DNA from: Oscillospiraceae bacterium
Lineage (GTDB): Bacteria; Bacillota; Clostridia; Oscillospirales; Ruminococcaceae
NCBI GenBank assembly: GCA_021201235.1
Contig: JAJQFI010000008.1
Coordinates: 1-64,000 of the forward strand
Direction of reading: 5' to 3'
Length of the DNA: 64,000 nucleotides
Under the pieces are notes generated by a model. That model searched no databases and was not told where the DNA came from. It saw only the letters and a list, made by a program, of their open reading frames with translations. Made by a program: the position numbers and the translations under genes. The stretch's first letter is position 1, and every line of letters begins with the position of its first letter. This document shows positions 48,761 through 58,379 of the stretch, in pieces.

Positions 48761-50351
48761 AGTTGTTTGCCCTCCACTCTGAATATTGCCTGTTTATCTC
48801 CTCTAAAAGCTCATCAATCCCTGCTTCTTCAAGCTCGGATTTCAGGGCGGCAAGGTCTGCTTCGACCGATGAATAATACAAGTATGAGTGATTCTTCACA
48901 GCCTCCTGAACAGAACTGTAGAGTTCTTCACAGCCTCTGACGTCAAAAGCGAAGCCGACGGCTTCACTTGCATCTGCCGGTTGAGCGTTTTCCAGAATAT
49001 CCGCAAACAGCTCATTCATATCTTCCGGCATATCGCCGTAGGAATCGGTTATCAGCGGGTTAGCGAAGCGGTAATTTATCAGATATGGCTCATCTTCACT
49101 GTTGCCAAACGAGAGAAGATTGTTGAGGGTGCTGTCGGTCTGACTAAGGAGGATAAATTCAAAAGCTTCGGATTTATGCTCCGAGTCGGAATAGATGCTC
49201 ACGCCGCCGGCGGAAGATGAGGTGTAGGTGAAACTTGTATTGTCGGCAACGGTGGTGAAATCGGAATAGGTGTCGTCGCCGGTTTCAAACTGGGTCTGTT
49301 TGCCCGTGAAGGACTTTCCCAAGTTGAGGGAATAGGTGCTTGTCGATATGCCATAGCTTGCGAGATACATGCCGCTGTAATTCTCCGCATCGTCAAAGAT
49401 TAGCCCTCTGTTTTTGAGTTCATACCAGAGCTCAAGGCTTTCAGAAAAACTGTCGCTGTCAGCGAGACTGACAATTCCGTCATCATAGGAAGTGCCTATT
49501 ATTCCGGCAAAAACAAACTCTTTGTAAAGGCTCGAATAATTGACCTTGATTCCACGGCAGTTTTCTTCGGTCATAATGGTCTCAACTAAATCGAGTTGCT
49601 CAAACAGCGATTTATCATAGTCCCAGTCGTACTTGTCGGCAAGCTCGGTGTTGATGAGATAGTAGTTTGTGTCGGTTCTTCTCACTCCGAGACTGAAGCC
49701 ACCGAAGCTGTAGAGAGTGCCGTTCACCTTGAAGGATTCCCAATATTCTTCAGGAAGCGAGTTGTAATACTCTGTCGCCTCCTCAGAACTTTCAAAGTAG
49801 CTTTCAAGTGGCTCATAGATTCCGTTCAAAGCATTGTAATAATAAGCTGTGATAATCGGCTCGTCGGAACTTGTAACCATAACCGTCAGAATGTCCGCTT
49901 GCCCGCCGGATTCTAGATAATCAGTAAAGCAGTCGAGCATGGAGTCATAGTCTCCGTTATCGTACTTGACTGTTGCCGCAGTCATGTTTAAGGGATAGTA
50001 GCAGAGAACATACTCCTTGCCGATGGAGTCAAGATACTCGTTGATTTCATCTATAGAAATCTCAATTTCGAGACTGCTGTCAGCCGTCAGAGCAAATCCG
50101 ACCCAAACGAGAACCGTTTTATCAGGGTATTCGGCTTGAACTTCTTCGGCGGTCTTGTAGGAATAGAGAGTGAATGCAGAATAGAGAGCATCTTTGTCAA
50201 TCTCACTTGTTTCGCCGGCGGTCTGTTCGGTTGTGGAAGCGGTTGTAGTAGCCGCCGTTGTGGTTTCACCTTCCTGCAAAGTTTCACTCTCGCAACCGCA
50301 AAGGGAAAATGTGAGGGATGCGGTTAGGATAAGGGATAATAATTTTTTCAT
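48753..50351 (-). CDS. Solute-binding-protein-like lipoprotein (paralogue 2)
   Basis: 532 aa from the ATG at 50351, which overlaps the previous stop by four bases. The lipoprotein signal ends SLCGC, followed by a TTTAATTTAS linker. Common core motifs with its paralogues: KTVLVWVGFA, YYNSLPEEYWESFKVNG, YLINTELADKYDWDYDKS and LEEAGIDELLEEINRQYSEW. Closest to the protein at 50348-52015 (many identical stretches). Probably binds an extracellular ligand or acts as a surface sensor for the ABC exporter; unproven. Confidence 0.8.
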   Translation of the reverse strand: MKKLLSLILTASLTFSLCGCESETLQEGETTTAATTTASTTEQTAGETSEIDKDALYSAFTLYSYKTAEEVQAEYPDKTVLVWVGFALTADSSLEIEISIDEINEYLDSIGKEYVLCYYPLNMTAATVKYDNGDYDSMLDCFTDYLESGGQADILTVMVTSSDEPIITAYYYNALNGIYEPLESYFESSEEATEYYNSLPEEYWESFKVNGTLYSFGGFSLGVRRTDTNYYLINTELADKYDWDYDKSLFEQLDLVETIMTEENCRGIKVNYSSLYKEFVFAGIIGTSYDDGIVSLADSDSFSESLELWYELKNRGLIFDDAENYSGMYLASYGISTSTYSLNLGKSFTGKQTQFETGDDTYSDFTTVADNTSFTYTSSSAGGVSIYSDSEHKSEAFEFILLSQTDSTLNNLLSFGNSEDEPYLINYRFANPLITDSYGDMPEDMNELFADILENAQPADASEAVGFAFDVRGCEELYSSVQEAVKNHSYLYYSSVEADLAALKSELEEAGIDELLEEINRQYSEWRANNYD

Positions 50352-52015
50352 GAGTAGCTCTTCCTCCATTCCGAATATTGCCGGTTGACTTCTTCTAAAA
50401 GCTCATCAATCCCTGCTTCTTCAAGCTGGGATTTAAGTGCGGCAAGGTCTGCTTTGACTGATGAATAGCCTACATATGAGTGGTTCCAGGCGGCTCTTTC
50501 CACAGCCGCATTGAGCTCTTCATAGCCCCTGACATCAAACGCAAAGCCTATTGCTTCGCTCTCTTCGGCGGGTGAAGCTGTTTCAAGAATTTCCTTGCAA
50601 AGCTCGTTCATATCCTCTGGCATATCTCCCGAGCTATCGGAGTATGGCAGGCTTATAAGTGGATTATAGAACCTGAACATGTTGAGCACCGGGCGAGCAT
50701 CCGACACGACACCATGGACGATATTATAGTCCTCGCCCTCTATGCCATAGGTCAGAAGATTATTTAGATATGCATCAGTCTGGCTGAGAAGTATAAAATC
50801 AAACGCTTGAGACTTGTATTCAGAACCCGAATAAATTCCGATTCCGCCCAAAGCCTGAGTATAGTGGTAATCGGACATCGGCACAACTGTGTAATCAGCG
50901 GTGTTGTCTTTTGAATCGACTATCTTCTGAATATGAGACCTTATTTCAAACCTCAGCGGATTAATATAAATGAAGCAATCGTCAAGCCCAACGATGTCGT
51001 AATTTTCGAGAACTTGGGCGTTTTTCAACTCATACATCATTTCAAGATAAGCTTCCAATTTGTCGCTGTCTGCAAGACTTACCGCAACGCCGTTCTCACT
51101 GTCGAAGGAAATGCCGTCCATGTAAATGAATCGATCGATAAGATATGCCGAAGAATAGCCGGCTGAAACTCCCGCACAACCCTCGGTCTGCATTACCTCT
51201 TCTATGATATCAATCTGTTCGGTTATAGTCTTGCTAAAATCCCAACCATATTTTTCGGCAAGCTCGGTATTGATATAGTAGTAGCAATCTGCTCTTACGC
51301 CGACTTCATAACCACCGAAATTGTAAAGAACGCCGTTCACCCGGAATGAATCCCAGTATTCTTCCGGAAGGGAGTTATAATACGCCATAGCTTCCTCTAA
51401 GCTCTCGAAATAGCTGTCAAGGGGTTCATAAATTCCGTCATAGATGTTGCTGAAGTAAGCGTTGATAAGTCCGTTTCCCGAAGTGCATGTACAGCGGGCT
51501 AGTATATCAACCTGTTCACTCGACTCAAGCTGTTCTATATACGCATCTCTTGCATCGTCATAGTAGAGCGTGGCATTATAGAAGTCAACCGGCGAAAAGC
51601 AGATGACGTAATCCTTGCCGAGAGAAACAAGATAATCGTTGATGGTGTCGATGGGTATGAGCCTTGTATCTTCTGCGGGATAATCATACCCCAGCCAGAC
51701 CAGAACCGTCTTGTCGGGATACTTCGCCTGAATTTCGTCTGCCGATTCATAGTAATTAGGGTAGTATTTATGTCTGTAGATATTTGTGCTGTGTCCGTTT
51801 ACATAGGTCTCCTCTACTATCAATACGCCGTTTTCCTCCGTCCACGAAGTGACGTAATATTCTTCTTCACTTTCGGGAACGGTCGTGACGGCAGAAGTCG
51901 TAGCCACCGTTGTGGTTTCGCTTTCCTGCGGGAGGTCTTCGGTCGAGCTTCCACAGGATGTGAAAACCGTCAGGCAAAGTGTGATTGTGAGAATTATGGA
52001 TAGTAATCTTTTCAT
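50348..52015 (-). CDS. Solute-binding-protein-like lipoprotein (paralogue 1)
   Basis: 555 aa from the ATG at 52015, where the lipoprotein signal (ending VFTSC) begins. The open frame extends upstream without a ribosome site. A threonine/serine linker follows the lipid cysteine. Shares KTVLVWLGYDY, YYNSLPEEYWDSFRVNG, YYINTELAEKYGWDFSK and the ending EEAGIDELLEEVNRQYSEW with paralogue 2. First gene of the seven-gene overlapping operon. No good promoter was found directly upstream, so transcription may start further up or weakly here. Confidence 0.8.
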   Translation of the reverse strand: MKRLLSIILTITLCLTVFTSCGSSTEDLPQESETTTVATTSAVTTVPESEEEYYVTSWTEENGVLIVEETYVNGHSTNIYRHKYYPNYYESADEIQAKYPDKTVLVWLGYDYPAEDTRLIPIDTINDYLVSLGKDYVICFSPVDFYNATLYYDDARDAYIEQLESSEQVDILARCTCTSGNGLINAYFSNIYDGIYEPLDSYFESLEEAMAYYNSLPEEYWDSFRVNGVLYNFGGYEVGVRADCYYYINTELAEKYGWDFSKTITEQIDIIEEVMQTEGCAGVSAGYSSAYLIDRFIYMDGISFDSENGVAVSLADSDKLEAYLEMMYELKNAQVLENYDIVGLDDCFIYINPLRFEIRSHIQKIVDSKDNTADYTVVPMSDYHYTQALGGIGIYSGSEYKSQAFDFILLSQTDAYLNNLLTYGIEGEDYNIVHGVVSDARPVLNMFRFYNPLISLPYSDSSGDMPEDMNELCKEILETASPAEESEAIGFAFDVRGYEELNAAVERAAWNHSYVGYSSVKADLAALKSQLEEAGIDELLEEVNRQYSEWRKSYS

Positions 52016-52073
52016 GGTGAACCGCCTTTCATTTGTGCTTTCATAATAACAGACACCGAATTCGGGCGGTTGG

Positions 52074-52116
52074 GTGCAAAATCGGTGGGGAGAAGCGAAA
52101 ATTGTCTCCCCACCGA
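52074..52116 (-). terminator. Rho-independent terminator after the recombinase operon
   Basis: TCGGTGGGGAGA and TCTCCCCACCGA form a perfect 12-bp stem around an 11-base loop, followed on the minus strand by TTTTGC. It separates the recombinases from the lipoprotein operon. Confidence 0.85.
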
Positions 52117-52128
52117 CTTTAGTGGCTT

Positions 52129-53712
52129 TCATTCCGCCGATATCCCCATCAGCTCCTCCCCTTTCCACTCGATATCGACCTGCCATTTGTCGTAGATTAT
52201 GACCTTCTCAACGAAAGTTTCCGCCATTTTGCAGGTGAGCCGGGTCTCGTTTCCGAAGAGCCTGACGCTTTCCATCAGGGCGTCGAGCTCGGGCTTACGG
52301 CGGTTGCGGAGGGCTCGGGTCCGGGACTCTCTTTCGTGAACGGCGGCGAGTGCCGACCTGATTGAGTCCGACTCTTCGGACAGCTTCCTCTTCTCCAATG
52401 CAAGACCTTCGCGGGAGATTTCGCCCGAAGCATACGACTCATAGAGTGCGAGCTTCTGCGATTCGATGTTGTCAAGCTCGGCTTGGAGCTCCGCGGCTTC
52501 CTCTCCGAGAAGCTCAAGGCACCCAATACGGTTTCGCTCTGCTTCTTCGGCTTTGCCGCAGGCGACCTCAAGAAGCTTTATCCACTGCCTCAGGCGGCGA
52601 AAAACCAGCTCGTTAAGGAACTCCTCGGAGAATCGGTCATCGGGACAGCCGGAGCTCAAGCCGGTTTGCCCGGAATGTGAGCACCGGAAAAAGCACTCGT
52701 CATAGACGTTTTCTTTGTATGCCATCGCATAGCCGCAGTTGCCGCAGAAAACCTTGGATTTGAGCTGATAGCGGCGGCTTTCGGGCGACTTCTTTCTTCT
52801 CCCCGTAAAGATTTTCTGAGCCTCGGCGAAGGTTCCGGCGCTGACAATCGCAGGGTGATTATCGGGGATTTTCTTTGGACTGTCGATGGCGACGCTCTTC
52901 TTTGAGCCGGCGACCACGCACCTTCTCTTCTGCAGGATATAGGTGCCGGTGTAGACCTCGTTTTTGAGAATCTGCATCACCTTTGTGCCCGTCCAGGCGG
53001 CAAAGGCGCTCTTTTCAGAGGAGCACGCTTTGCCCTTTATGCGGTGTTCACGGTTATAGGTCGCAACCGTCGGGATGTTCTCGCGGTTGAGGATTTTTGC
53101 AATCTCACCCGTCGTCCGGTCTTCGCAGGCAAGCGTGAAGATATGCCGAACCGTCGCCGCGGCTTCCTCGTCAATAAGAACCTTCCCGGGGTGCTCCCCG
53201 TCCTTCAGATAGCCGAACGGCACGCCGAAGAAGAATTCGCCGTTTTCGCGCTTGACATCGAAGTTCGAAACGACCTTGCGGGACAAATCCCGGGAATAAT
53301 AGGAGTTGACGATGTTCTTCATCGCGAAGTCGATTCCGCAGTCGTCCTGCCGACCGCTGTCGTAATTGTCCGAAACGGAGATGAATCGCGTCCCGAGAAA
53401 CGGGAAAAGCTTCTCGATATAGTCGGCGCACTCGACATAGTTCCGTCCGAAGCGTGAGAAGTCTTTGACGATAACCGTGGTCACTACCCGCTTTTTGATT
53501 AGCCCGAGCATCCGCTGAAAAGCAGGTCTATCGAAGTTGGTGCCGCTGTAGCCGTCGTCGATGAACTCCTCGACGTCCTCGTTTCTGAGGTCTGGCATCT
53601 CTGAGAGATAGTCGGACAGGAGCTTGCGCTGATTCTCGACGCTGTTGCTGAGCTGTTTCCGCTCGTCCAGATCATCGTCGAGGCGGGAAAGTCGGATATA
53701 GAATGCAATCAT
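52129..53712 (-). CDS. Large serine recombinase (1)
   Basis: 527 aa. Resolvase N-terminal domain with the nucleophile serine in FYIRLSRLDDD (residue 9), the DGYSGTNFDRPAF motif and VIVKDFSRFGRN. A recombinase domain follows (FGYLKDGEHPGKV), then the zinc ribbon CGNCGYAMAY, a coiled coil and a C-terminal DNA-binding tail. Site-specific integrase/excisionase of the kind found in mobile elements. It is third in a translationally coupled set, overlapping recombinase 2 by four bases. Confidence 0.93.
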   Translation of the reverse strand: MIAFYIRLSRLDDDLDERKQLSNSVENQRKLLSDYLSEMPDLRNEDVEEFIDDGYSGTNFDRPAFQRMLGLIKKRVVTTVIVKDFSRFGRNYVECADYIEKLFPFLGTRFISVSDNYDSGRQDDCGIDFAMKNIVNSYYSRDLSRKVVSNFDVKRENGEFFFGVPFGYLKDGEHPGKVLIDEEAAATVRHIFTLACEDRTTGEIAKILNRENIPTVATYNREHRIKGKACSSEKSAFAAWTGTKVMQILKNEVYTGTYILQKRRCVVAGSKKSVAIDSPKKIPDNHPAIVSAGTFAEAQKIFTGRRKKSPESRRYQLKSKVFCGNCGYAMAYKENVYDECFFRCSHSGQTGLSSGCPDDRFSEEFLNELVFRRLRQWIKLLEVACGKAEEAERNRIGCLELLGEEAAELQAELDNIESQKLALYESYASGEISREGLALEKRKLSEESDSIRSALAAVHERESRTRALRNRRKPELDALMESVRLFGNETRLTCKMAETFVEKVIIYDKWQVDIEWKGEELMGISAE

Positions 53713-55136
53713 TGCTCTCCCTCCCTGAATTTAATTGAAAAAGTTCCGTCGACACTATAGCTGAGCTTTTCGACAAATTCCGACAAAAGCTCCTTTTTCA
53801 AGTCCTTCCTGAGGAGCCTTTCAATCGCATCTGTCTCGTCAGTTTCGAGAATTTCTACACTTGAGGTGTCACTCAAGTGAATAATCCCGACCGTTTCGGT
53901 GGGGATTTCCTCAACCGTAATGCCACCTTCGGAAAGATGCCTTCTCAGCTCGTCCAGAACGTACTTATAAACCCTTTGCTCGGGGACGCTTGAAACCTTG
54001 ACGGCGCAGGGCGGAGCGGCAGGGTCTGTCTTGCGATAGTCATTGTAGCCGCCGCAACGGTAGCGGAAATTGCGGATTGCCGGGGTGTTGCCTGCTCTGT
54101 CATACTGCATCGCTCGACCGCAGTTTCCACAGAAGAAGATGCCTCCGAGGACATTCGGAAACCTTTCCGAACGGATTGCGCCCTTTCGGAGGGCTTCAGC
54201 CTTTTGCCTGCTCCTCTCCTTCATTTCCCGGGAAATCTCCTCGAAAACATCCGCATCAACAAGCGGCTCGTGGGTGTCCGGGATGACGGCATAGTCGCCC
54301 TTGCCTGTTGTATTGTAGACGGTTGCGCCGGTGAAGGTGCGGTTTTCGAGGAGCTTCTGGACGCTGATGTGGTCCCACTTGTCGGAGCATTTTACGTTCA
54401 GGTACTTGCCCCGGGATTTGCGGTATTCAAGCGGTGTCGGCGCACCGATTTCGTTGAGACGGTCGGCGATTGCCGTCAAGCCGAAGCCTTCGGCTTTCAG
54501 CCTGAATATAAGCCTCACATAATCCGAGGTGTTCGGGTCGGGAAGAAGGTGATAGTTGCACCCGGGGTCGACCATATAGCCGTATGGCACCGACCAGAAC
54601 GGGCGCTCTCCCGCTTTCTCCTTCGCCCTGAAAACCGCCAAGATTTTTCTTTGTGTTTCACGGGCGTACATTTCGTTAATCATGTTCTTAAGTGGCAGAA
54701 TAAGGCTGTCCGAGTCGTCCTCGTTCAGGCTGTCAAAGCCGTCGTTTACGGAAATAAAGCGAATGCCGAGCTCGGGGAAGATGGTCTCGAGGTAATAGCC
54801 CGCCTCGACGTGGTTTCTTCCGAACCTCGACAGGTCCTTTACAAGAACACAGTTGATTCTGCCGTCACGAATGTCCTCCATCATTCTCTTAAACTCGACA
54901 CGATCGAAGCTCAGACCGCTCCTGCCGTTGTCGGAGTAAATATCCACGAGACTGAGGTCGGGGTGAACCGATATGTACGATTCGAGATACTTTATCTGGT
55001 TCGTGATTGAACGGTCGTCCTCGAAGCCGTTGTTTTCATCCGAAAGCCGGGCGTAAATCGCCGTGCTCCAGATGCGCTTCTTCTTTCGCTCAAGATACTT
55101 CTCGGTCGATTTCGGGATTCTGTTTCGTCTGCTCAT
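53709..55136 (-). CDS. Large serine recombinase (2)
   Basis: 475 aa. Catalytic serine in AIYARLSDENN (about residue 32), DNGRSGLSFDRVEF and VLVKDLSRFGRN. The recombinase domain and a zinc ribbon (CGNCGRAMQYD) follow, with a shorter C-terminus than recombinase 1. Overlaps both neighbours by four bases. Two or three co-encoded large serine recombinases are known for clostridial elements and staphylococcal ccr loci. Confidence 0.93.
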   Translation of the reverse strand: MSRRNRIPKSTEKYLERKKKRIWSTAIYARLSDENNGFEDDRSITNQIKYLESYISVHPDLSLVDIYSDNGRSGLSFDRVEFKRMMEDIRDGRINCVLVKDLSRFGRNHVEAGYYLETIFPELGIRFISVNDGFDSLNEDDSDSLILPLKNMINEMYARETQRKILAVFRAKEKAGERPFWSVPYGYMVDPGCNYHLLPDPNTSDYVRLIFRLKAEGFGLTAIADRLNEIGAPTPLEYRKSRGKYLNVKCSDKWDHISVQKLLENRTFTGATVYNTTGKGDYAVIPDTHEPLVDADVFEEISREMKERSRQKAEALRKGAIRSERFPNVLGGIFFCGNCGRAMQYDRAGNTPAIRNFRYRCGGYNDYRKTDPAAPPCAVKVSSVPEQRVYKYVLDELRRHLSEGGITVEEIPTETVGIIHLSDTSSVEILETDETDAIERLLRKDLKKELLSEFVEKLSYSVDGTFSIKFREGEQ

Positions 55137-55633
55137 CTGCCCGCCTTCTTTCTGTATAAAGTGCTTCTGTATTCGCGGGTTCTGGCTTTCAGATAGGCAT
55201 CTACGTCACCGACACCGGTGTCGAAATCCGCCTCAACGTCGATAAAGCCAATTTTGCAGGGGATGAAGTACTCGCGAATCAGGGTTGCGAGACCCGAAAT
55301 GCTCGGGGCGACGGTGCGTGCGGCATAGACCAGAACGGTTTCTATCGCCGAGGCTTCGGTGTCCCTAAGAAGCCTCTGCCATGCGTCGTTGCCGGTGGCG
55401 CTCAGGGGCGTGCGCCGGCCGTTGTGCTCGGGGACTCTGACAACTCGGACATCATCGTCGCGATAAATCCGCATGAGCTTCAGCCCTTCCCGTTTCTCGA
55501 GATATTTCCTACATTCCGCAAGAGCACGCTCTGTGTCAATCGCTTCGCCATAGGCGGCGGGAGCAAGATAGATCGCGGCTCTATCAAGATAGATTGCGGC
55601 TCTATATTGCGGCTTCAAGTCCCGATTCTTCAT
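55133..55633 (-). CDS. Small resolvase-like protein without the catalytic serine
   Basis: 166 aa from the ATG at 55633 (GGAGG nine bases upstream). The fold reads like a resolvase N-terminal domain: RAAIYLAPAAYGE (first strand), LRDTEASAIETVLVYAARTVAP (where other recombinases have VKDLSRFGRN) and FIPCKIGFIDVEADFDTG. The nucleophile serine is absent and the arginine motif is changed. A 21-base tandem duplication encodes DRAAIYL twice at the first strand. Probably a regulatory or directionality partner of the recombinases; inferred. Confidence 0.65.
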   Translation of the reverse strand: MKNRDLKPQYRAAIYLDRAAIYLAPAAYGEAIDTERALAECRKYLEKREGLKLMRIYRDDDVRVVRVPEHNGRRTPLSATGNDAWQRLLRDTEASAIETVLVYAARTVAPSISGLATLIREYFIPCKIGFIDVEADFDTGVGDVDAYLKARTREYRSTLYRKKAGR

Positions 55634-57241
55634 ACTTCGCCGCCTCCTTTCTTGCCTTGATTGCGCTGTCGTGGCGGAACCTGATGTCCATCTTCCCGCC
55701 TCTATTAACATAGACCTTGTCGACAAGCTCGCACATGACTTTTCTTTGGAGCGTGTCAATATCCCTGTACTTTTTGAAGCTCTCGAGCCAGCTTGCATCA
55801 GAAATCTCCGAAACAAGGCGGCTCCGCTTTTCGGAGACGGCTCTACTGTCCTGCTTTGCCCGCTCGATTTTGTCCGTATAGAGCTTCGAGTAATCCATAT
55901 ACTCGCTTCGGGTCAGGACTCCTGCGGAATAGTCGCCAAAGAGACGGTTTTTGAGCCGCCCGCACCTGTCCATCTCCTCCTCAAGGGACAAGAGCTCCCT
56001 GTCAAGGCTTTTCACCTCCTCCGAGTTCTCAGGCAAAAAGTCGAGATGCTCGATATCGTAAGCCGAAAGCGCCATTTTTCGGATTTCACGCAAGAGCCCG
56101 GCGGTCGCCTTCTTCTCGCTGATTCGGACAGAGCTTCTTCCCACCCTTTCGCAGTCCTTGCAGTTATAATAGCGATAGATTTTGTCGCCGCGATAGGTGG
56201 ATTTGATGGTCATCTGCCTTGAGCATACGTCGCAGAATAAAAAGCCGGAGAGCGTCGCCGCACACTCTCCGCCGGTCGTCTTGATTTCTCTTTGCATTAT
56301 CTCCTGCACCTGCTCGAACAGGTTCGGCTCGACTATTGCCTCGTGGGTGCCCGCAACTCTCGTCCACTCGTCCTTTGGGAGAAGCACCCTCTCGTCCGAG
56401 CGATAACTGAGCTTCCGGTACTTTCCCTGCACCAGCGTGCCGGTATAGCACTCGTTATGGAGGATATTATAGACGCTTCCCGCGCCCAGAGTGCCTTGGG
56501 GTTTCGCTTGAAGTTGCCGCTGACATGCACGCCTCGCTCCGTCTGATATTCATACGGCGAAAGGACACCGCTTTCATTGAGGCGGTCGGCAATAGTGCGG
56601 TTGCCATAGCCCTCAAGCTTCCAGTCAAAAATCTGCCGGACCGTCGGGGCGGCACTCTCATCCACAATCAGCCTTGAGCGGTCTTGGGGGCTTTTCTTGT
56701 AGCCGTACGGGACAAAGGACATCACGCACTCTCCCCGCTTTCGCATTGCGGAAAGCTGTGTCGTGATTTTCCGGGAGATTTCGCGGCAGTAGTAGTCGTT
56801 GATAAGGTTCTTCATCGGAACGGTCAGGAGGTCCGCACTGTGCTTTTCCTCCGCCGTGTCGAAGCCGTCGTTGATCGCGACGAGCCGCACTCCCATCGCC
56901 GGAAAGGTCATCTCGAGGTATCTGCCCACTTCGATATAGTTCCTTCCGAATCGGGATAGGTCCTTCACAAGAATGCAGTTGACAAGCCCGCTCTCCAGGT
57001 CCCGATAAAGCCGCTTCCAAGACGGTCGATCGAAGCTGGAGCCCGAATAGCCGTCATCAACATACTCGCCGACATACTTAAACTCGCTCCTGTCACGGAT
57101 GTAGTCCTCAAGCAGCTTCCGTTGATTTGCGATGGAGTCGCTCTCGCGTTTGTCGCCGTCCTCCTGCGACAGCCGGAGATACAGAGCCGTCCGATAAACG
57201 ACCTTCGGGCTTTCATTGCCGTAGTTAAATTTTTGTGCCAT
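55602..57241 (-). pseudogene. Large serine recombinase (3), frameshifted
   Basis: First gene of the set, ATG at 57241 with GAGG upstream. Resolvase domain with the serine in ALYLRLSQEDGDK, DDGYSGSSFDRPSW and ILVKDLSRFGRN, and a recombinase domain to about KRNPKALW. At a GGG run (56487-56485) the frame is lost. One more G would read LWGAGSVYNILHNECYTG and continue into the second part (open from 56432), which holds the zinc ribbon CDVCSRQMT and the coiled coil to 55602. Full length would be about 546 residues. Either truly inactive or an assembly error. Confidence 0.75.
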
Positions 57242-57295
57242 TTTAATATTCCTCTCAGATAACAAGCTAATAATGTTCGCTTGCTTAATGCTTGG

Positions 57296-57324
57296 ATTTT
57301 AGCATAGGTGAGAGAGGTTTGCAA
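57296..57324 (-). promoter_or_regulatory. Promoter of the recombinase operon
   Basis: Minus strand TTGCAA (57324-57319), 17-base spacer, TAAAAT (57301-57296) with an extended TGC, about 55 bases before the start codon. Confidence 0.7.
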
Positions 57325-57344
57325 CTTTCCCGCCAAATTGTCCC

Positions 57345-57373
57345 TTGACGATTCGGGAAAATACTACTATAAT
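57345..57373 (+). promoter_or_regulatory. Promoter of the acyl-ACP thioesterase gene
   Basis: TTGACG (57345-57350), 17-base spacer, TATAAT (57368-57373), about 30 bases before the ATG. Confidence 0.85.
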
Positions 57374-57403
57374 AAAATAAACAACTATTTTGGAGGGGTA
57401 ATT

Positions 57404-58108
57404 ATGTTCACAATGAAGGGCGAAATCCGTTTCAGCGAGACGGACGAGCAGGGGCGGCTCAAACTCGGAAGCCTCATCAACTATATGCAGGACTGCGTTA
57501 TGCTTCACTCGGAATCGTTGGGAGTCGGGCTTGACTATCTCATAAAAAATCACCGTGCATGGCTTCTTTCGAGCTGGCAGGTGATTCTTGAGAGATGCCC
57601 GAGGCTCTATGATGAGATAACAATCGAGACAAGACCTTATGAATTTTCGAATTGCTACGGACACAGAAACTTTATCATAACGAATCAGAGCGGCGAGTTG
57701 CTTGTGAAGGCAAATTCTATCTGGGTTTACGTCAACACCGAGTCGATGAGACCGGTGAGACCGTCGGAAGAAGAAAAAGCCGCCTACGGCTTGGACGAAA
57801 AGCTTGAGATGGATTATGCTCCGAGAAAGCTGAGTCTCCCCGACGGGATGACCGATTTGCCGCCGATTCCCGTCAGAGCTGACGACATCGACGTTTATCA
57901 TCACGTCAACAATGCAAGATATATAGAGCTTGCTTTGGGTCAGCTCCCTGAAATTGGGAACATAAGAGAGCTCAGAGCAGAATACAAGCGTCAGGCGCAC
58001 CTCGGAGACACTATCTATCCGAAGATTGCGACAGTTGACGGCAGTTACTTTGTCGATTTGGCTGATGCGGACGGGAAGACTTATACTTCCGTGCAGGTTA
58101 TTTCGTGA
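57404..58108 (+). CDS. Acyl-ACP thioesterase (FatA/FatB family)
   Basis: 234 aa from the ATG at 57404 (GGAGGGG upstream). Two tandem hot-dog domains. The second has VRADDIDVYHHVNNARYIELAL, with the conserved D-x-N-x-HVNN pattern of thioesterases. The first has RFSETDEQGRLKLGSLINYMQD. It releases fatty acids from acyl carrier protein. It lies divergent from the recombinase module and appears to be native chromosome. Confidence 0.9.
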   Translation: MFTMKGEIRFSETDEQGRLKLGSLINYMQDCVMLHSESLGVGLDYLIKNHRAWLLSSWQVILERCPRLYDEITIETRPYEFSNCYGHRNFIITNQSGELLVKANSIWVYVNTESMRPVRPSEEEKAAYGLDEKLEMDYAPRKLSLPDGMTDLPPIPVRADDIDVYHHVNNARYIELALGQLPEIGNIRELRAEYKRQAHLGDTIYPKIATVDGSYFVDLADADGKTYTSVQVIS

Positions 58109-58117
58109 TTTGTGTGC

Positions 58118-58154
58118 AAAAAAGAGCCCCCACACGGCGTGGGAGCTCTTTTTT
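58118..58154. terminator. Bidirectional terminator
   Basis: AAAAAAGAGC(C)CCCAC and GTGGGAGCTCTTTTTT pair around a short loop, with A/T runs on both sides, between the convergent thioesterase and ferredoxin genes. Confidence 0.88.
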
Positions 58155-58163
58155 AAGTACTGA

Positions 58164-58334
58164 TTATTCCTCTACGGGTGCGCCTACGGGGCATACTGCC
58201 TGGCAGTTGCCGCAGGAGATGCAGGTATCGGGATCGATGACATAGGTCTCGTCGCCCTCGGTGATAGCCTCAACAGGGCACTCTGCTGCGCAAGCACCGC
58301 ACTTAACACACTCTTCAGTGATTCTGTAAGCCAT
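58164..58334 (-). CDS. 2[4Fe-4S] ferredoxin
   Basis: 56 aa from the ATG at 58334 (GGAGGA upstream). Two cluster motifs: CVKCGACAAECP and CISCGNCQAVCP, the classical clostridial ferredoxin. It is a low-potential electron carrier for anaerobic metabolism. A 13-bp tandem repeat lies in the leader between promoter and gene. Confidence 0.97.
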   Translation of the reverse strand: MAYRITEECVKCGACAAECPVEAITEGDETYVIDPDTCISCGNCQAVCPVGAPVEE

Positions 58335-58379
58335 TGTAGTTTCCTCCTTGATAATTTTTTGGAAGTGACCGAGTGCCGA

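Noticed and set aside
52016-52073. Promoter of the lipoprotein/ABC operon
   Set aside because: TATTAT is present but no -35 with proper spacing was found. Not annotated.
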